In this document: positions 19,716-29,769 of the stretch, in pieces | Numbering within the stretch: the stretch's first letter is position 1 | Layout: each line of letters starts with the position of its first letter | From: an uncultured Lachnospiraceae bacterium | GTDB taxonomy: Bacteria > Bacillota > Clostridia > Lachnospirales > Lachnospiraceae | Assembly: GCA_947165275.1 (NCBI GenBank) | Contig: CAMUZQ010000002.1 | Location: forward strand, 1 to 64,000 | Direction of reading: 5' to 3' | DNA: 64,000 bases | Notes under the pieces: model-generated | Seen by the model: the letters and a program-made list of their open reading frames with translations, nothing else | Database searches by the model: none | What the model was told of the DNA's origin: nothing | Translations under genes and position numbers: made by a program

Positions 19716-21725
19716 TTAATTTTTGATCTTAATATATTTTGTGTTTGAGGCAAAGGGAGTAAATTTACGTCCTCCGCCGCTGTAAAATTTACCGAAAAAT
19801 TCAACATACTGAAGCCTGTTTGCGTGAACATATGCGCCCAGGGCATTGATCGCGAGGTTCAGCATATGGCCTACAAGGAAGATCAGTATGAAGAATATGA
19901 CACCTACAACAGGCGTGCCGGCTACCATGGAACCCATCTGGTTGAATACGGATGAGATAACGGAGGTTGCAAGTCCCAGAGCCAGGAGTCTGGAATAGGA
20001 GAGCAGATCCGAAAGATAACCGGTAACATTGTAAAGTCCGTAAAGACCCTTGAGAGTCCTCTTGAACCAGTTCTTTGACTCACGGCCGTCCATAAGTATG
20101 ATGCCTATGGCGCCGATAATGGCCATGACCTTGCCCACACTTCCTGCGGTGGCTGATATCTTATTGAGGGAGAACATACCCGTGACCATGTCGGTGGTGA
20201 GACCGAAAAGGATAAGTCCGCCCACGAGAAGCATCCAGAGCACGGAATCCGATATGGCATCCACATATCTCCTGTCCTTCAGGGCAGTGAAGAGATTGAT
20301 GAAAAGACCTGCAAAGAGATGGATGATGCCTATTGCAAAGCAGAGCACAAGCATCTTCATGGGCTCATTAAGCGGATCTATGAGCTTCGGGATCTCCAAA
20401 GTCCTGCCGAAGAAGGTGCTGGCTATGACAGTGGGCGCGTCCCCGAAGTAGCTCCCGAAGAGCAGACCGGAGAGCATCGTGCCGATGCCGCAGTAGCAGA
20501 ACATAGTCAGGGTCTTCCTCATGGAAGGCTCCATATTCTTCAGCTTTTTAATAAGAACAAATGTTGATATGGACATCAATGCGCCATAGGCGAAATCCGA
20601 AAGCATCATTCCGAAAAGGATATAATAGAAGCAGGCCACCGGGGTAGTGGGATCGAGCTCACCCTTGCCGGGCATGGAATAGCTCTCAACAACACCCTCC
20701 ACGGGAGCTGCAAAGCCATTATTCTTTAACAGAACGGGAACATCCTCCGAATCCTCGGGATCCAGGAATTCAAGCGCAAGCTCAAACTTCGATCCGAGCT
20801 CACGCTCCAAAACCGGAGCATACTCTGCAGGGACATAGCCCTCTACGACAAAGACACGCTTTGACTGCTCGAGCCTGCCCAAAACATCATACTTCGCAGC
20901 CCGCATATTGAAATAATCCGAAATGAACCTGATATCATCTCTTTTGTCCGCATATGAAGCAATCTCAGCCGTAGTGGAATCTATACGCTTTACGGCTGCC
21001 TCCCTTTCCTTCTCATAGGCTTCGATCTGAGCGACAGGAACCAGGTCAGATACGGGGGGGCGCTGGAAATTCATGCGCCTCAAAGCATCATCAATGGCAT
21101 TTTTGTCGGATTTCAGGCACGAGATGAGGACAGATGTGAAATTATCCTCAGCTGTGATGATATTGATGTCGAGAGCATCGACATCCGGCGCATTGGCAGC
21201 CAGCGTCTCTGCTATATCGGCCTCTGACAGCTTCTCGGGGAAGGTCCCTATGAAAGCGGCTGTCTTTTTTGTGCCTGCAAAGGATAAGGGATAATCCAGC
21301 GAGGACCATGGTGTCAGGGCCTCGATCTGGGTGGTGATACGCGGAATATCAGCCTTTGCTTCCGTGAGCTCTTTATCAAGACGGAGTATCTCATTCACAT
21401 ACTTCATCATGACGTCGCGCTTTTGGGCTTTTGCCTCATAAGTCTCCTGCGTGACGGGAGTCCTGCCTGCAAAAGCAGATAAGACGGAGCCCTTCTCAGG
21501 TGCGGCAGCTGCCAGTATCTCCAGTGCCTTGTCCGCCTGCGCAGCATTCTTTACGAAGAGCTGGGCTGACTGGGATACGTCCATCCTGCTGAAAACTTCG
21601 TCGGTATCATCGATATCATGGGATATGATCTCTACCGCCTCAAGCCGCTGCAGAAGCTCCAGTATCGCCTTGCGGTCTTGCCTTTTCGCACATATGATCA
21701 TGTGCTTCATTGGCAGAACTGACAT
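19716..21725 (-). CDS. atpI: V-type ATP synthase subunit I
   Basis: N-terminal MKHMIICAKRQDRKAILELLQRL; C-terminal membrane domain. Confidence 0.93.
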   Translation of the reverse strand: MSVLPMKHMIICAKRQDRKAILELLQRLEAVEIISHDIDDTDEVFSRMDVSQSAQLFVKNAAQADKALEILAAAAPEKGSVLSAFAGRTPVTQETYEAKAQKRDVMMKYVNEILRLDKELTEAKADIPRITTQIEALTPWSSLDYPLSFAGTKKTAAFIGTFPEKLSEADIAETLAANAPDVDALDINIITAEDNFTSVLISCLKSDKNAIDDALRRMNFQRPPVSDLVPVAQIEAYEKEREAAVKRIDSTTAEIASYADKRDDIRFISDYFNMRAAKYDVLGRLEQSKRVFVVEGYVPAEYAPVLERELGSKFELALEFLDPEDSEDVPVLLKNNGFAAPVEGVVESYSMPGKGELDPTTPVACFYYILFGMMLSDFAYGALMSISTFVLIKKLKNMEPSMRKTLTMFCYCGIGTMLSGLLFGSYFGDAPTVIASTFFGRTLEIPKLIDPLNEPMKMLVLCFAIGIIHLFAGLFINLFTALKDRRYVDAISDSVLWMLLVGGLILFGLTTDMVTGMFSLNKISATAGSVGKVMAIIGAIGIILMDGRESKNWFKRTLKGLYGLYNVTGYLSDLLSYSRLLALGLATSVISSVFNQMGSMVAGTPVVGVIFFILIFLVGHMLNLAINALGAYVHANRLQYVEFFGKFYSGGGRKFTPFASNTKYIKIKN

Positions 21726-21795
21726 AAATAAACCTCCTTACATAAATATTCAGAGCACGGTATTGACGGCTCTGTAGTGTCCGGTCTCAAAAGCC

Positions 21796-22107
21796 TCAGG
21801 CTGTGAGATCGTCCAGGATGAGCTTTATTGCTTCATCCTTCTTAGCTGCGACATCGGAACGAAGAGCCTTAGCCTCGCTGTCCGCCTCCGTCCTGGCTTC
21901 AGACAGGATACTGTCGCTTTTTGTTTTAGCTTCCTGCAAAAGCGCATCGGCCTTTGCCCTGGCTTCCTTCGTGAGATCTACCTTGAGGGAAGCGGCCGCA
22001 TCCTCTGCCTCGGCGATTATCCTGTCAGCCTCGACGACAGCGTTTTTCTCGGCGTTGTCGGATGCAAGCTCCGCCTCGCGGATCTTCTCGATTGTGTCCA
22101 TTGCCAA
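21796..22107 (-). CDS. V-type ATPase peripheral stalk (H/G-like) coiled-coil protein
   Basis: Highly charged helical 103 aa at the head of the operon. Confidence 0.75.
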   Translation of the reverse strand: MAMDTIEKIREAELASDNAEKNAVVEADRIIAEAEDAAASLKVDLTKEARAKADALLQEAKTKSDSILSEARTEADSEAKALRSDVAAKKDEAIKLILDDLTA

Positions 22108-22157
22108 ATCTGATCACCGTCCGTTTCTTATATAAATTTCACAAAAGTAACTCAATA

Positions 22158-22186
22158 ATTTTAACCCATTTTGTATACTTTATCAA
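22158..22186 (-). promoter_or_regulatory. Sigma-A promoter for the V-ATPase operon: TTGATA-17-TAAAAT (minus strand)
   Basis: Reverse complement of atttta (22158-22163) and tatcaa (22181-22186), exact 17-nt spacer. Confidence 0.65.
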
Positions 22187-22322
22187 CCCGTGGTATCATA
22201 GCTGATGAGGACGGCAGGAGTGAAATAAGCATAAAAAATATAAGGAGGAGGCCGCGGCGTTTACGGATATCATAGGGCCCGGATACGGCAGGCTCAGATA
22301 TAGCGCGGCGGTGAAATAAAAA

Positions 22323-23678
22323 ATGAAAAACATACATTTTATAGGAATAGGCGGGATAAGCATGAGCGGCATAGCGGAGCTGCTGCTTTCGGAGGGATAC
22401 AGGGTATCAGGCTCTGATGCAAGGCGCAGCGCCATAACGGAAAGGCTCGAGGAGCTGGGAGCCGTGATCGGATATCCGCAGAAGGCGGATAATATACCGG
22501 AGGACACGGATACAGTCGTGGTGACAGCCGCCATACATGAGGATAATCCGGAGCTTATGGAAGCAAAAAGACGCGGGCTTGATATAAGGACAAGGGCGGA
22601 TTTCCTCGGTAATGTGATGAAGGAATACGGTACCCCGGTGGCAGTAGCCGGGACACACGGAAAGACCACCACTACAGCCATGATATCGGAGATACTGCTC
22701 GATGCGAAGATGGATCCCACCATATCCATAGGAGGAGTGCTCAGGGATATAGGAGGGAATTTCAGGGTAGGAGGCAGGGATTATTTCGTGATGGAGGCCT
22801 GTGAATATACGAATTCCTATCATTCCTTCTATCCCAGGATCGGGATCATACTGAATGTGGAGCCGGATCATCTGGATTTCTTCAAGGATATAGATGATAT
22901 AAGACATTCCTTCCACAGATACGGAGAAAACATACCGGAGGACGGAGTACTTATAATAAATAAGGATATCGAAGGCTTCGATGCGGTGGCGGGAGGTCTT
23001 AAGTGCAGGGTCGTAACCTTCGGGGGAGATGACAGCGCGGACTATCATGCGGAGAATATAATATATGACGATTTTGCAAGGCCGTCCTTCGATGTCTGCC
23101 ACAAGGGGACGGCAAGAAGGATCACTCTGGGAGTATGTGGTTCACATAATGTCACAAATGCTCTCTCGGCCATAGCAGCTGCGGATGAGCTGTGCATAGA
23201 AGAGGAGCATATCTTACGAGGACTTAAGAATTTCACGGGTACCGACAGACGCTTTGAGGTAAAGGGAACCCTGAAGGGCTTTACCATCATAGACGACTAT
23301 GCGCATCATCCCACTGAGATCAGAGCGACGCTCAATACTGCCCTGAAATACCCCCACAGGGAGCTCTGGGTGGTCTTCCAGTCCCATACCTATACCAGGA
23401 CGAAGGCGCTCATGGAGGAATTTGCCGATGCGCTGACCCTAGCTGACCATGTGATATGCGCCGAGATATATGCCGCCAGGGAGACGGATAACCTTGGGAT
23501 CAGCGGAGAAACACTGGCTGAGAAGATACGGGAGAAGGGTACTGACTGTTATTATTTTCCGACCTTTGAGGAGATAAAAAAATTTATCAGAGAAACTCTT
23601 CTCGACAAGGATCTGTTGATAACAATGGGAGCCGGAGATGTAGTAAAGATCGGGGACGAACTGCTCAGGGAGGGTTAA
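22323..23678 (+). CDS. murC: UDP-N-acetylmuramate--L-alanine ligase
   Basis: IHFIGIGGISMSGIAELL; VAGTHGKTTTTAMIS; DDYAHHPTEI. Confidence 0.97.
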   Translation: MKNIHFIGIGGISMSGIAELLLSEGYRVSGSDARRSAITERLEELGAVIGYPQKADNIPEDTDTVVVTAAIHEDNPELMEAKRRGLDIRTRADFLGNVMKEYGTPVAVAGTHGKTTTTAMISEILLDAKMDPTISIGGVLRDIGGNFRVGGRDYFVMEACEYTNSYHSFYPRIGIILNVEPDHLDFFKDIDDIRHSFHRYGENIPEDGVLIINKDIEGFDAVAGGLKCRVVTFGGDDSADYHAENIIYDDFARPSFDVCHKGTARRITLGVCGSHNVTNALSAIAAADELCIEEEHILRGLKNFTGTDRRFEVKGTLKGFTIIDDYAHHPTEIRATLNTALKYPHRELWVVFQSHTYTRTKALMEEFADALTLADHVICAEIYAARETDNLGISGETLAEKIREKGTDCYYFPTFEEIKKFIRETLLDKDLLITMGAGDVVKIGDELLREG

Positions 23679-23693
23679 TCCACATTATCCACA
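23676..23693 (+). promoter_or_regulatory. Two abutting DnaA-box-like 9-mers (TAATCCACA, TTATCCACA)
   Basis: Second is a perfect TTATNCACA match, first has one mismatch. Confidence 0.5.
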
Positions 23694-23781
23694 ACTTTTT
23701 ATTAACAGAATACAAGAGTTATTTTTATGATAACTCCGTACCTATTAACTTTACTGACTTTTTCAACTTTATCATGCTTTC

Positions 23782-23814
23782 AGCCTCCGGCCTTCCGGAG
23801 GCTATTTTATTTTA
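23782..23814 (+). terminator. Rho-independent terminator after murC
   Basis: AGCCTCCGG-CCTT-CCGGAGGCT followed by a T-rich run (attttatttt). Confidence 0.85.
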
Positions 23815-23885
23815 AATCCCGTTGTGATATACTCCGGTTCGCTTGAAGAAAACTAACGAAAAATAACGCATTATACAGGGAAAAA

Positions 23886-24980
23886 ATGAGTGGAATAGTT
23901 CTTAAAGGAAATCGCTATTCGGGCAATACTATTGTCTCGAATTGCTTTATCGACGAATATATGGCGGAGGCAAACGGAGCGCAGCTCAAGATATATCTCT
24001 ATCTTATGAGATGCATAGAAGCGGATGAGCCTGTGACCGTGCCGCTTCTTGCGGACAGGTTTAACTATACAGAGACGGATATCATACGCTCTCTGCTCTA
24101 TTGGGCAAGGAAGGGAATTGTCTCTCTTGAGTTCGACGAGGACAGGAATGTCTCGGAGATAGTCCTGAACGATCCGTCCGAGGCGGAGCCTACAGAGGTG
24201 TCCCTGCCCAAAAAGTCCGCGCCCAGGACTGCGGAGGGAAGACAGAAGCCGTCATATACCGCTTCCGAGCTGTCTGAATTCGGCTCGAAGACGGAGATAA
24301 AGCAGCTGATATTTGCTGCAGAGCAGTATCTGGGGCATCCCCTTACCCCGACGGATATGAAGACCTTTTTCTTCATATATGACAGACATGGCGGACTCGG
24401 ATTCTCCTCGGATCTGATCGAATATCTGATCGAATACTGTGTGGGCAAGGGCAAGACCAATACCAGGTATATAGAGCAGACTGCCATGAACTGGGCTGAC
24501 TCGGGCATCAGAGACGTGGCAGGAGCCAAGGAGCATGTCAGAGGCTTTGCCGGGAATGATTATTTCATGGTGCTCAAGGCATACGGCATTTCCGACAGGA
24601 ATCCCGTGGAGGGAGAGATCCAGTATATCGACCGGTGGAAAAACGGCTACGGGTTTTCCATGGAGATAATCCTGGAGGCGGTATCGAGGACGATGAAGGC
24701 CATAATGAAGCCCTCCTTCCCTTATACGGATTCCATATTGAAAAGATGGTCAGAAAACGGAGTGGCATCGGTTTCCGACATCGATCTGCTCATCCCTGCA
24801 TGGGGATCCACGGCGAAGCAGACAGGGATAATGCGAAGCAGCGGTTCCGTGACGGGGTCTGCAGCAAGGAAGAGCCCGCAGAATAAATTCCATAATTTTT
24901 CCGAGCGTCAGTATGATATGGATGAGCTGGAGGCAAGACTGCTCGGACAGAAACAGTCAAAGAAGGTAAGCCGCGTATAA
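23886..24980 (+). CDS. DnaD-domain replication initiation protein
   Basis: Winged-helix N-terminus, ISCFI/TPTDMKTFFFIYDRHGGLGFSSDLIEYLIEYC DnaD-like region; next to DnaI-like gene. Confidence 0.85.
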   Translation: MSGIVLKGNRYSGNTIVSNCFIDEYMAEANGAQLKIYLYLMRCIEADEPVTVPLLADRFNYTETDIIRSLLYWARKGIVSLEFDEDRNVSEIVLNDPSEAEPTEVSLPKKSAPRTAEGRQKPSYTASELSEFGSKTEIKQLIFAAEQYLGHPLTPTDMKTFFFIYDRHGGLGFSSDLIEYLIEYCVGKGKTNTRYIEQTAMNWADSGIRDVAGAKEHVRGFAGNDYFMVLKAYGISDRNPVEGEIQYIDRWKNGYGFSMEIILEAVSRTMKAIMKPSFPYTDSILKRWSENGVASVSDIDLLIPAWGSTAKQTGIMRSSGSVTGSAARKSPQNKFHNFSERQYDMDELEARLLGQKQSKKVSRV

Positions 24981-25056
24981 ACGTACAGAAACAGTCAAAG
25001 AAGGCAAGCCGCGTATAAGAGGACAGAAACAGTCAAGGAAGGCAAGCCGCATATAA
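24947..25056 (+). repeat. 38-bp tandem repeat x3 including the dnaD stop codon
   Basis: acagaaacagtcaa(a/g)gaagg(t/c)aagccgc(g/a)tataa at 24947, 24985, 25023. Confidence 0.95.
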
Positions 25057-25119
25057 GCGGATAAAAGCAGGCGGAGGGTTCAGCCGGAGGATAACCTCCG
25101 GAGTATACAGAGGGAGACT

Positions 25120-26067
25120 ATGGATACCTTATACAGAGACATAATGACAGGATATGAGCGGCAGCTGGCCGCCGACAAGAGAGAGCAGAGAAGAAGGATA
25201 CAGGAGGTCCAGGAGAGGATACCCCGGTACAAGGAGCTGGAGGACATGACAGCTGATATCTCCGCTCAGGCGGCGATAATGGCGGCCTCGGGACGGAAAA
25301 CAGAGGTGACTCCCCTGCTGCAGGAGCTGACCCGCATAAGCGAGGAGAAAAAAAGAGTCCTGTCGGAATCCGGCGTGCCTGACGGATATCTGTCCATCAG
25401 ATATGTCTGCCCGGACTGCAAGGATTCCGGATATATAGGCATGAAAAAATGCCACTGCCTCATGCAGAAGCTTACCGAAAGATACTGCGCGGGCAGCGGG
25501 ATCTATGACAAGCTTAAGACGGAAAACTTTGATACCTTCTCCTTTGAGTACTTTTCCGGGCCGGAAAGAGACAATATGGAAAAGATATATGAGGCTGCGA
25601 AGGAATTCACATCAACATTTGCAGACACTTATTGTAATATGCTATTCTATGGAGATGTAGGGTGCGGCAAGAGCTTCATGTCGAATTGTATCGCAAAGGA
25701 GCTGATGGACAAAGGGACAGCCGTTTTTTACATCAGCGCCATAAGGCTCTTTGACATCCTGTCGGCCCACAGGTTTAATCTAAGCGGTAAGGACGCAGAT
25801 GAATATGAAGCTTTATTTGAATATCCGCTTCTGATCATCGACGACCTGGGCACGGAGGTAAACAGCTCCGTGGTGGATTCTGAGTTGTTTAATGTATTGA
25901 ATGAGCGGGATCTGAGATCAAGATCCACCATAATCTCAACGAATCTGTCGCTGGCGAAGCTTAAGGAAATATATTCAGAAAGGTCTGTATCCAGGATCCT
26001 CGGACATTATGAGATCTACAGGTTTTACGGAGATGATATCAGGCTTAAAAAGACGGAGGTAAGCTGA
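25120..26067 (+). CDS. DnaC/DnaI-like helicase loader ATPase
   Basis: CPDCKDSGYIGMKKCHC zinc motif; LLFYGDVGCGKSFMSNCIAKEL Walker A; PLLIIDDLGTE. Confidence 0.92.
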   Translation: MDTLYRDIMTGYERQLAADKREQRRRIQEVQERIPRYKELEDMTADISAQAAIMAASGRKTEVTPLLQELTRISEEKKRVLSESGVPDGYLSIRYVCPDCKDSGYIGMKKCHCLMQKLTERYCAGSGIYDKLKTENFDTFSFEYFSGPERDNMEKIYEAAKEFTSTFADTYCNMLFYGDVGCGKSFMSNCIAKELMDKGTAVFYISAIRLFDILSAHRFNLSGKDADEYEALFEYPLLIIDDLGTEVNSSVVDSELFNVLNERDLRSRSTIISTNLSLAKLKEIYSERSVSRILGHYEIYRFYGDDIRLKKTEVS

Positions 26068-26068
26068 A

Positions 26069-27195
26069 GTGGCTCATACACACGACAAACGAAGGCTTGA
26101 GACCATACCCGTTGGCTCCCTCGGAGTCATAGCATTGGACGGATGCAGGGAGCTTGCCGAGAGGGTGGACGATTACCTGATCGGCTGGAGGGAGGACAGG
26201 GAGAATGAACACAAAAACTCCCTGGTATTCTCAGGATATATGAGAGACTCCTATCTGCTGGATGTATCTCTTCCGAGATTCGGATCCGGCGAGGGCAAGG
26301 GCATGATAAACGAATCTGTCCGCGGAATGGATCTTTATCTTCTTGTAGATGTCTGTAATTACAGTGTCACTTATAATATGTTCGGAGAAGAAAACCATAT
26401 GTCTCCGGATGATCATTACCAGAATCTGAAACGTATAAGAGCAGACAGCATAAAAGATCTGCAAGAGAATCTCTGGACTGCGCCATAGCCCTGCAGGAGC
26501 TCGCAAAGATGGGGGTCGATAATATCATAACCTTCGATGCCCACGATCCCAGGGTCATGAATTCCATACCTCTCAAGGGCTTTGAAACTGTACAGGCCTC
26601 ATATCAGTTCATCAAGGGACTGCTGACAAATATCAAGGATCTTTCCATCGAACCGGAGCATATGATGATAGTTTCTCCCGATGAGGGAGGGATGTCCAGG
26701 GCGATCTATATGGCAAACGTGCTGGGTCTTGACATGGGCATGTTTTATAAAAGACGTGATTATACCAGAGTGGTCGACGGAAGGAATCCGATCGTGGCAC
26801 ATGAATTCCTGGGCTCAGATGTGAGCGGCAAGGACATACTGGTGCTGGATGATATGATAGCCTCCGGCGAGAGCGTGATAGAGGTGGCGGGAGAGCTTAA
26901 AAAGAGAAACGCAGGCAGGATCTTCGTGGCGGCCACCTTCGGATTGTTTTCTCTCGGAATGGAGCCCTTTGACAGGGCAGTGGAGGAGGGGAGCATAACC
27001 GGAGTCCTCACCACAGATCTCGTATATCAGCCTGAGGAGCTGCTTCAAAGGCCCTGGTATATATCCTGTGACATGAGCAAATATCTGGCTTATATCATAG
27101 ATACACTGAATCATGACTCATCCATCAGCGATCTGCTGAGTCCGAATAATCGTATACAATCCCTTGTTAACCGTTATAAAGCAGGGGAGATATAA
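26069..27195 (+). pseudogene. prs: Disrupted ribose-phosphate pyrophosphokinase (internal deletion plus frameshift near 26432-26442)
   Basis: ORF 26069-26488 carries the N-terminal half to NLKRI; another frame encodes YKSRQHKRSARESLDCAIALQELAKMGVDNIITFDAHDPR, continuing in ORF 26509-27195. Confidence 0.8.
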
Positions 27196-27216
27196 GCCAT
27201 ACCGGAGTGAAGGGTC

Positions 27217-29769
27217 ATGAGAGATGCACTGACCAGGATACTCAGCTTTATAATAATCTATAGCATTGCCGCTTTTATATTCAGCGCTACCATGAGTCAC
27301 GGAAATACGACCACCACGACCGTGATGGGAGAGGCCTCCCTTCCCGTCGTGGCCGTAGTGTATAACGGAGCGGAAACAAATTCCATGCACGGGCTTGTGA
27401 CAGAGCCCGATCTTTCAAAATACCGCGCGGACCTGTCCCCTCTCGGAGAGGGAAGGACCCTCGGCATCAAGGTAAAGCCCTATAAGGAAAAAATCACAGA
27501 GATAGCCTATGAGGTGCGCTCGGCAGACGGGAGCAGGCTTGTGGAGGCCTCGGAGCTTCTTGATTATACGGAGCGTAACGGGGAGATCTATGCGACCATA
27601 AAGCTGAAGGATCTTATATCTGACAAAACCGAGTATTCACTCTGTGTGGTGCTCACTCTGGAGGAGGAGAGGCAGGCCAGGTATTATACCAGGGTCATCT
27701 CAGATGAAAGCCTGCATGTAGCGGAAATGGTCACCTTTGTCAGCGATTTCTCCAATACTACAATGGACAAGGACTCTTCCGACATGATAGCTCCCTATCT
27801 TGAAAGCGACTCTTCGGGGGATAATTCCACCTATGCACATGTAGACATTCATTCCAGTCTGGAGCAGGTGACCTGGGGAGACCTGCAGCCGCAGAAGACG
27901 GGTTCCACGGCGGTGCGCGTGCTGGATATCGCAGGAGATATCGGCTCCTTCATGCTCACCTACCGCATGAGCTGCGGCATAGACAATAAGGACAGTGATT
28001 ATGATATCAGGGAGTATTACCGCCTGAGATATTCGGATGAGAGGATATATCTACTGGATTATGAAAGGACGATGAATGAGGAATTCACCGGAGGCAAGTC
28101 CTCCTTCGCAAATGACAAGATAATCCTGGGGATACACGAACGCAATATAGAAATGGCAGAGAATAACTCCGGAAGCTCGGTAGCCTTTGTTTCCGGCGGG
28201 ACGCTTTTTGTATATAAGGCGGAGGATTCGCATATAGCGAGGGTATTTTCCTTTGCGGATCCTGATCATGATGATGAGAGGAGCTCATATCAGGGCTATG
28301 ATATCAGGATCCTGTCCGTGGACGAGGGCGGAAATGTCAGGTTCCTGGTTTACGGCTATCATAACAGAGGAGATCATGAGGGAGAGATATGCGCTGTGGT
28401 GTATTATTATGACAGCGCCCTGAATATAGTCGAGGAGGAGGTCTGCGTGCCCTATACCGGCTCCTCCGAGATGCTGGAGGCCAATATCAGGAGGCTCTCC
28501 TATGTGGACAATATCGGTAATTTCTATCTCTACCTTGACGGCAATATATATCGTATCGACGTGGCTAAAAAGTCAGATGATATCATTGCCTCGGGGATAG
28601 CCTTCGATGAGACGGCATCCTCAGCCAGCGGCAAGATGGGAGCCTTCATAGCCCAGGGTGCGATCGGCGCAGGCTCCAATGACGAGATGAGCTCCATGGC
28701 CGATACCATAACCATGATAGATATGTCTGACGGTACGATCACCGACCTCAAGGCGGATCCGGGATACAAGATCCGTCTGCTGGGCTTTATCGGGGAGGAT
28801 CTCATCTCAGGGCAGCTGAAGATCACCGACAAGACCATCACTCCGCTCGGCATGCCCTTCATACCAATGTCGTCCATAAGGATCATAGGCGGCGACGGCA
28901 CGGTAAAAAAGGAGTACTCGGAGCCCGGGTATTATATCTCCGATGTGGAGATAGACGGATCGACCATATATATAGACCGGATGGTAAGAAATGCGGACGG
29001 CAGCTACACGGCGACAGAGGGTAACCAGATAATGAGCAGCACCGTGGAGAATAATGCCCAGAATAAGATAGTGGTGGCAGCTACGGAGCAGAGGGAGACG
29101 ATCACAGAGATACAGCTTGTAAATGATATAGCGGTATCAAGACTCCAGCTGCTCACACCGGACTTTGCTCTTTTTGAAGGGGACAGATCCATCACGGCGG
29201 CGGGCAATCAGGGCGCCGAGGATAAGGAATACCTCGTATATGCAAAGGGCGGGATATGGGGAGCCAGCTCAGATCCCGGCACATCCGTAAAAAATGCGTC
29301 TGAGCAGGCAGGTATAGTTTTGAGCATGAAAAACACCTATATCTGGAGGAAGGGAAGCAGGGATACGAAGCATATCATAACCGGGCTGTCGGAGCTTGAG
29401 GGCAGGGGAGAGCACGGGGCTTTGTATGACTGTCTGGATGCCGTGCTTTCATATGCAGGCTCCGGAACCTCATCCTATGAGATGATGATGAACGGGGAGA
29501 CCTCGGAGGGTCTCATGGAGTCCAATATAGAAGGAGATGCCCTGTCTCTTATGGGGATAGAGCTTTCGGATGTACTGTATTATGTATCAAAGGACTGTCC
29601 CGTCATAGCACTGACACAGGGCGGACCGGTGCTTATAGTGGGTTATGATACGAATAATACGCTGATCTACGATCCGGGCCTTGGGACTACCCATCATGTG
29701 GGCATCAATGATTCCAGAGAGATGTTTGCAGCAGCGGGAAATGAATATCTGACCTATATCAACGAATGA
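27217..29769 (+). CDS. Hypothetical exported/anchored protein with C39-peptidase-like C-terminus
   Basis: N-terminal TM; C-terminal YVSKDCPVIALTQGGPVLIVGYDTNNTLIYDPGLG resembles C39-like domains. Confidence 0.6.
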   Translation: MRDALTRILSFIIIYSIAAFIFSATMSHGNTTTTTVMGEASLPVVAVVYNGAETNSMHGLVTEPDLSKYRADLSPLGEGRTLGIKVKPYKEKITEIAYEVRSADGSRLVEASELLDYTERNGEIYATIKLKDLISDKTEYSLCVVLTLEEERQARYYTRVISDESLHVAEMVTFVSDFSNTTMDKDSSDMIAPYLESDSSGDNSTYAHVDIHSSLEQVTWGDLQPQKTGSTAVRVLDIAGDIGSFMLTYRMSCGIDNKDSDYDIREYYRLRYSDERIYLLDYERTMNEEFTGGKSSFANDKIILGIHERNIEMAENNSGSSVAFVSGGTLFVYKAEDSHIARVFSFADPDHDDERSSYQGYDIRILSVDEGGNVRFLVYGYHNRGDHEGEICAVVYYYDSALNIVEEEVCVPYTGSSEMLEANIRRLSYVDNIGNFYLYLDGNIYRIDVAKKSDDIIASGIAFDETASSASGKMGAFIAQGAIGAGSNDEMSSMADTITMIDMSDGTITDLKADPGYKIRLLGFIGEDLISGQLKITDKTITPLGMPFIPMSSIRIIGGDGTVKKEYSEPGYYISDVEIDGSTIYIDRMVRNADGSYTATEGNQIMSSTVENNAQNKIVVAATEQRETITEIQLVNDIAVSRLQLLTPDFALFEGDRSITAAGNQGAEDKEYLVYAKGGIWGASSDPGTSVKNASEQAGIVLSMKNTYIWRKGSRDTKHIITGLSELEGRGEHGALYDCLDAVLSYAGSGTSSYEMMMNGETSEGLMESNIEGDALSLMGIELSDVLYYVSKDCPVIALTQGGPVLIVGYDTNNTLIYDPGLGTTHHVGINDSREMFAAAGNEYLTYINE

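Noticed and set aside
22205-22322. Short open frame (…KEEAAAFTDIIGPGYGRLRYSAAVK*) before murC
   Set aside because: No start codon in frame and too short; could be a gene remnant but cannot be supported.
24947-25056. Possible CRISPR array (38-bp period repeats)
   Set aside because: Repeats are contiguous with only 4 variable nt between units; no spacers, no cas genes; first unit is the end of a CDS.
25084-25101. Hairpin CCGGAGG-ATAA-CCTCCGG as a terminator before dnaI
   Set aside because: No U-tract follows and it overlaps the region just upstream of the start codon; only a possible local RNA structure.
29759-29769. 11-bp overlap of convergent genes (hypothetical protein and mfd)
   Set aside because: Small 3' overlaps of convergent genes are common; nothing unusual.
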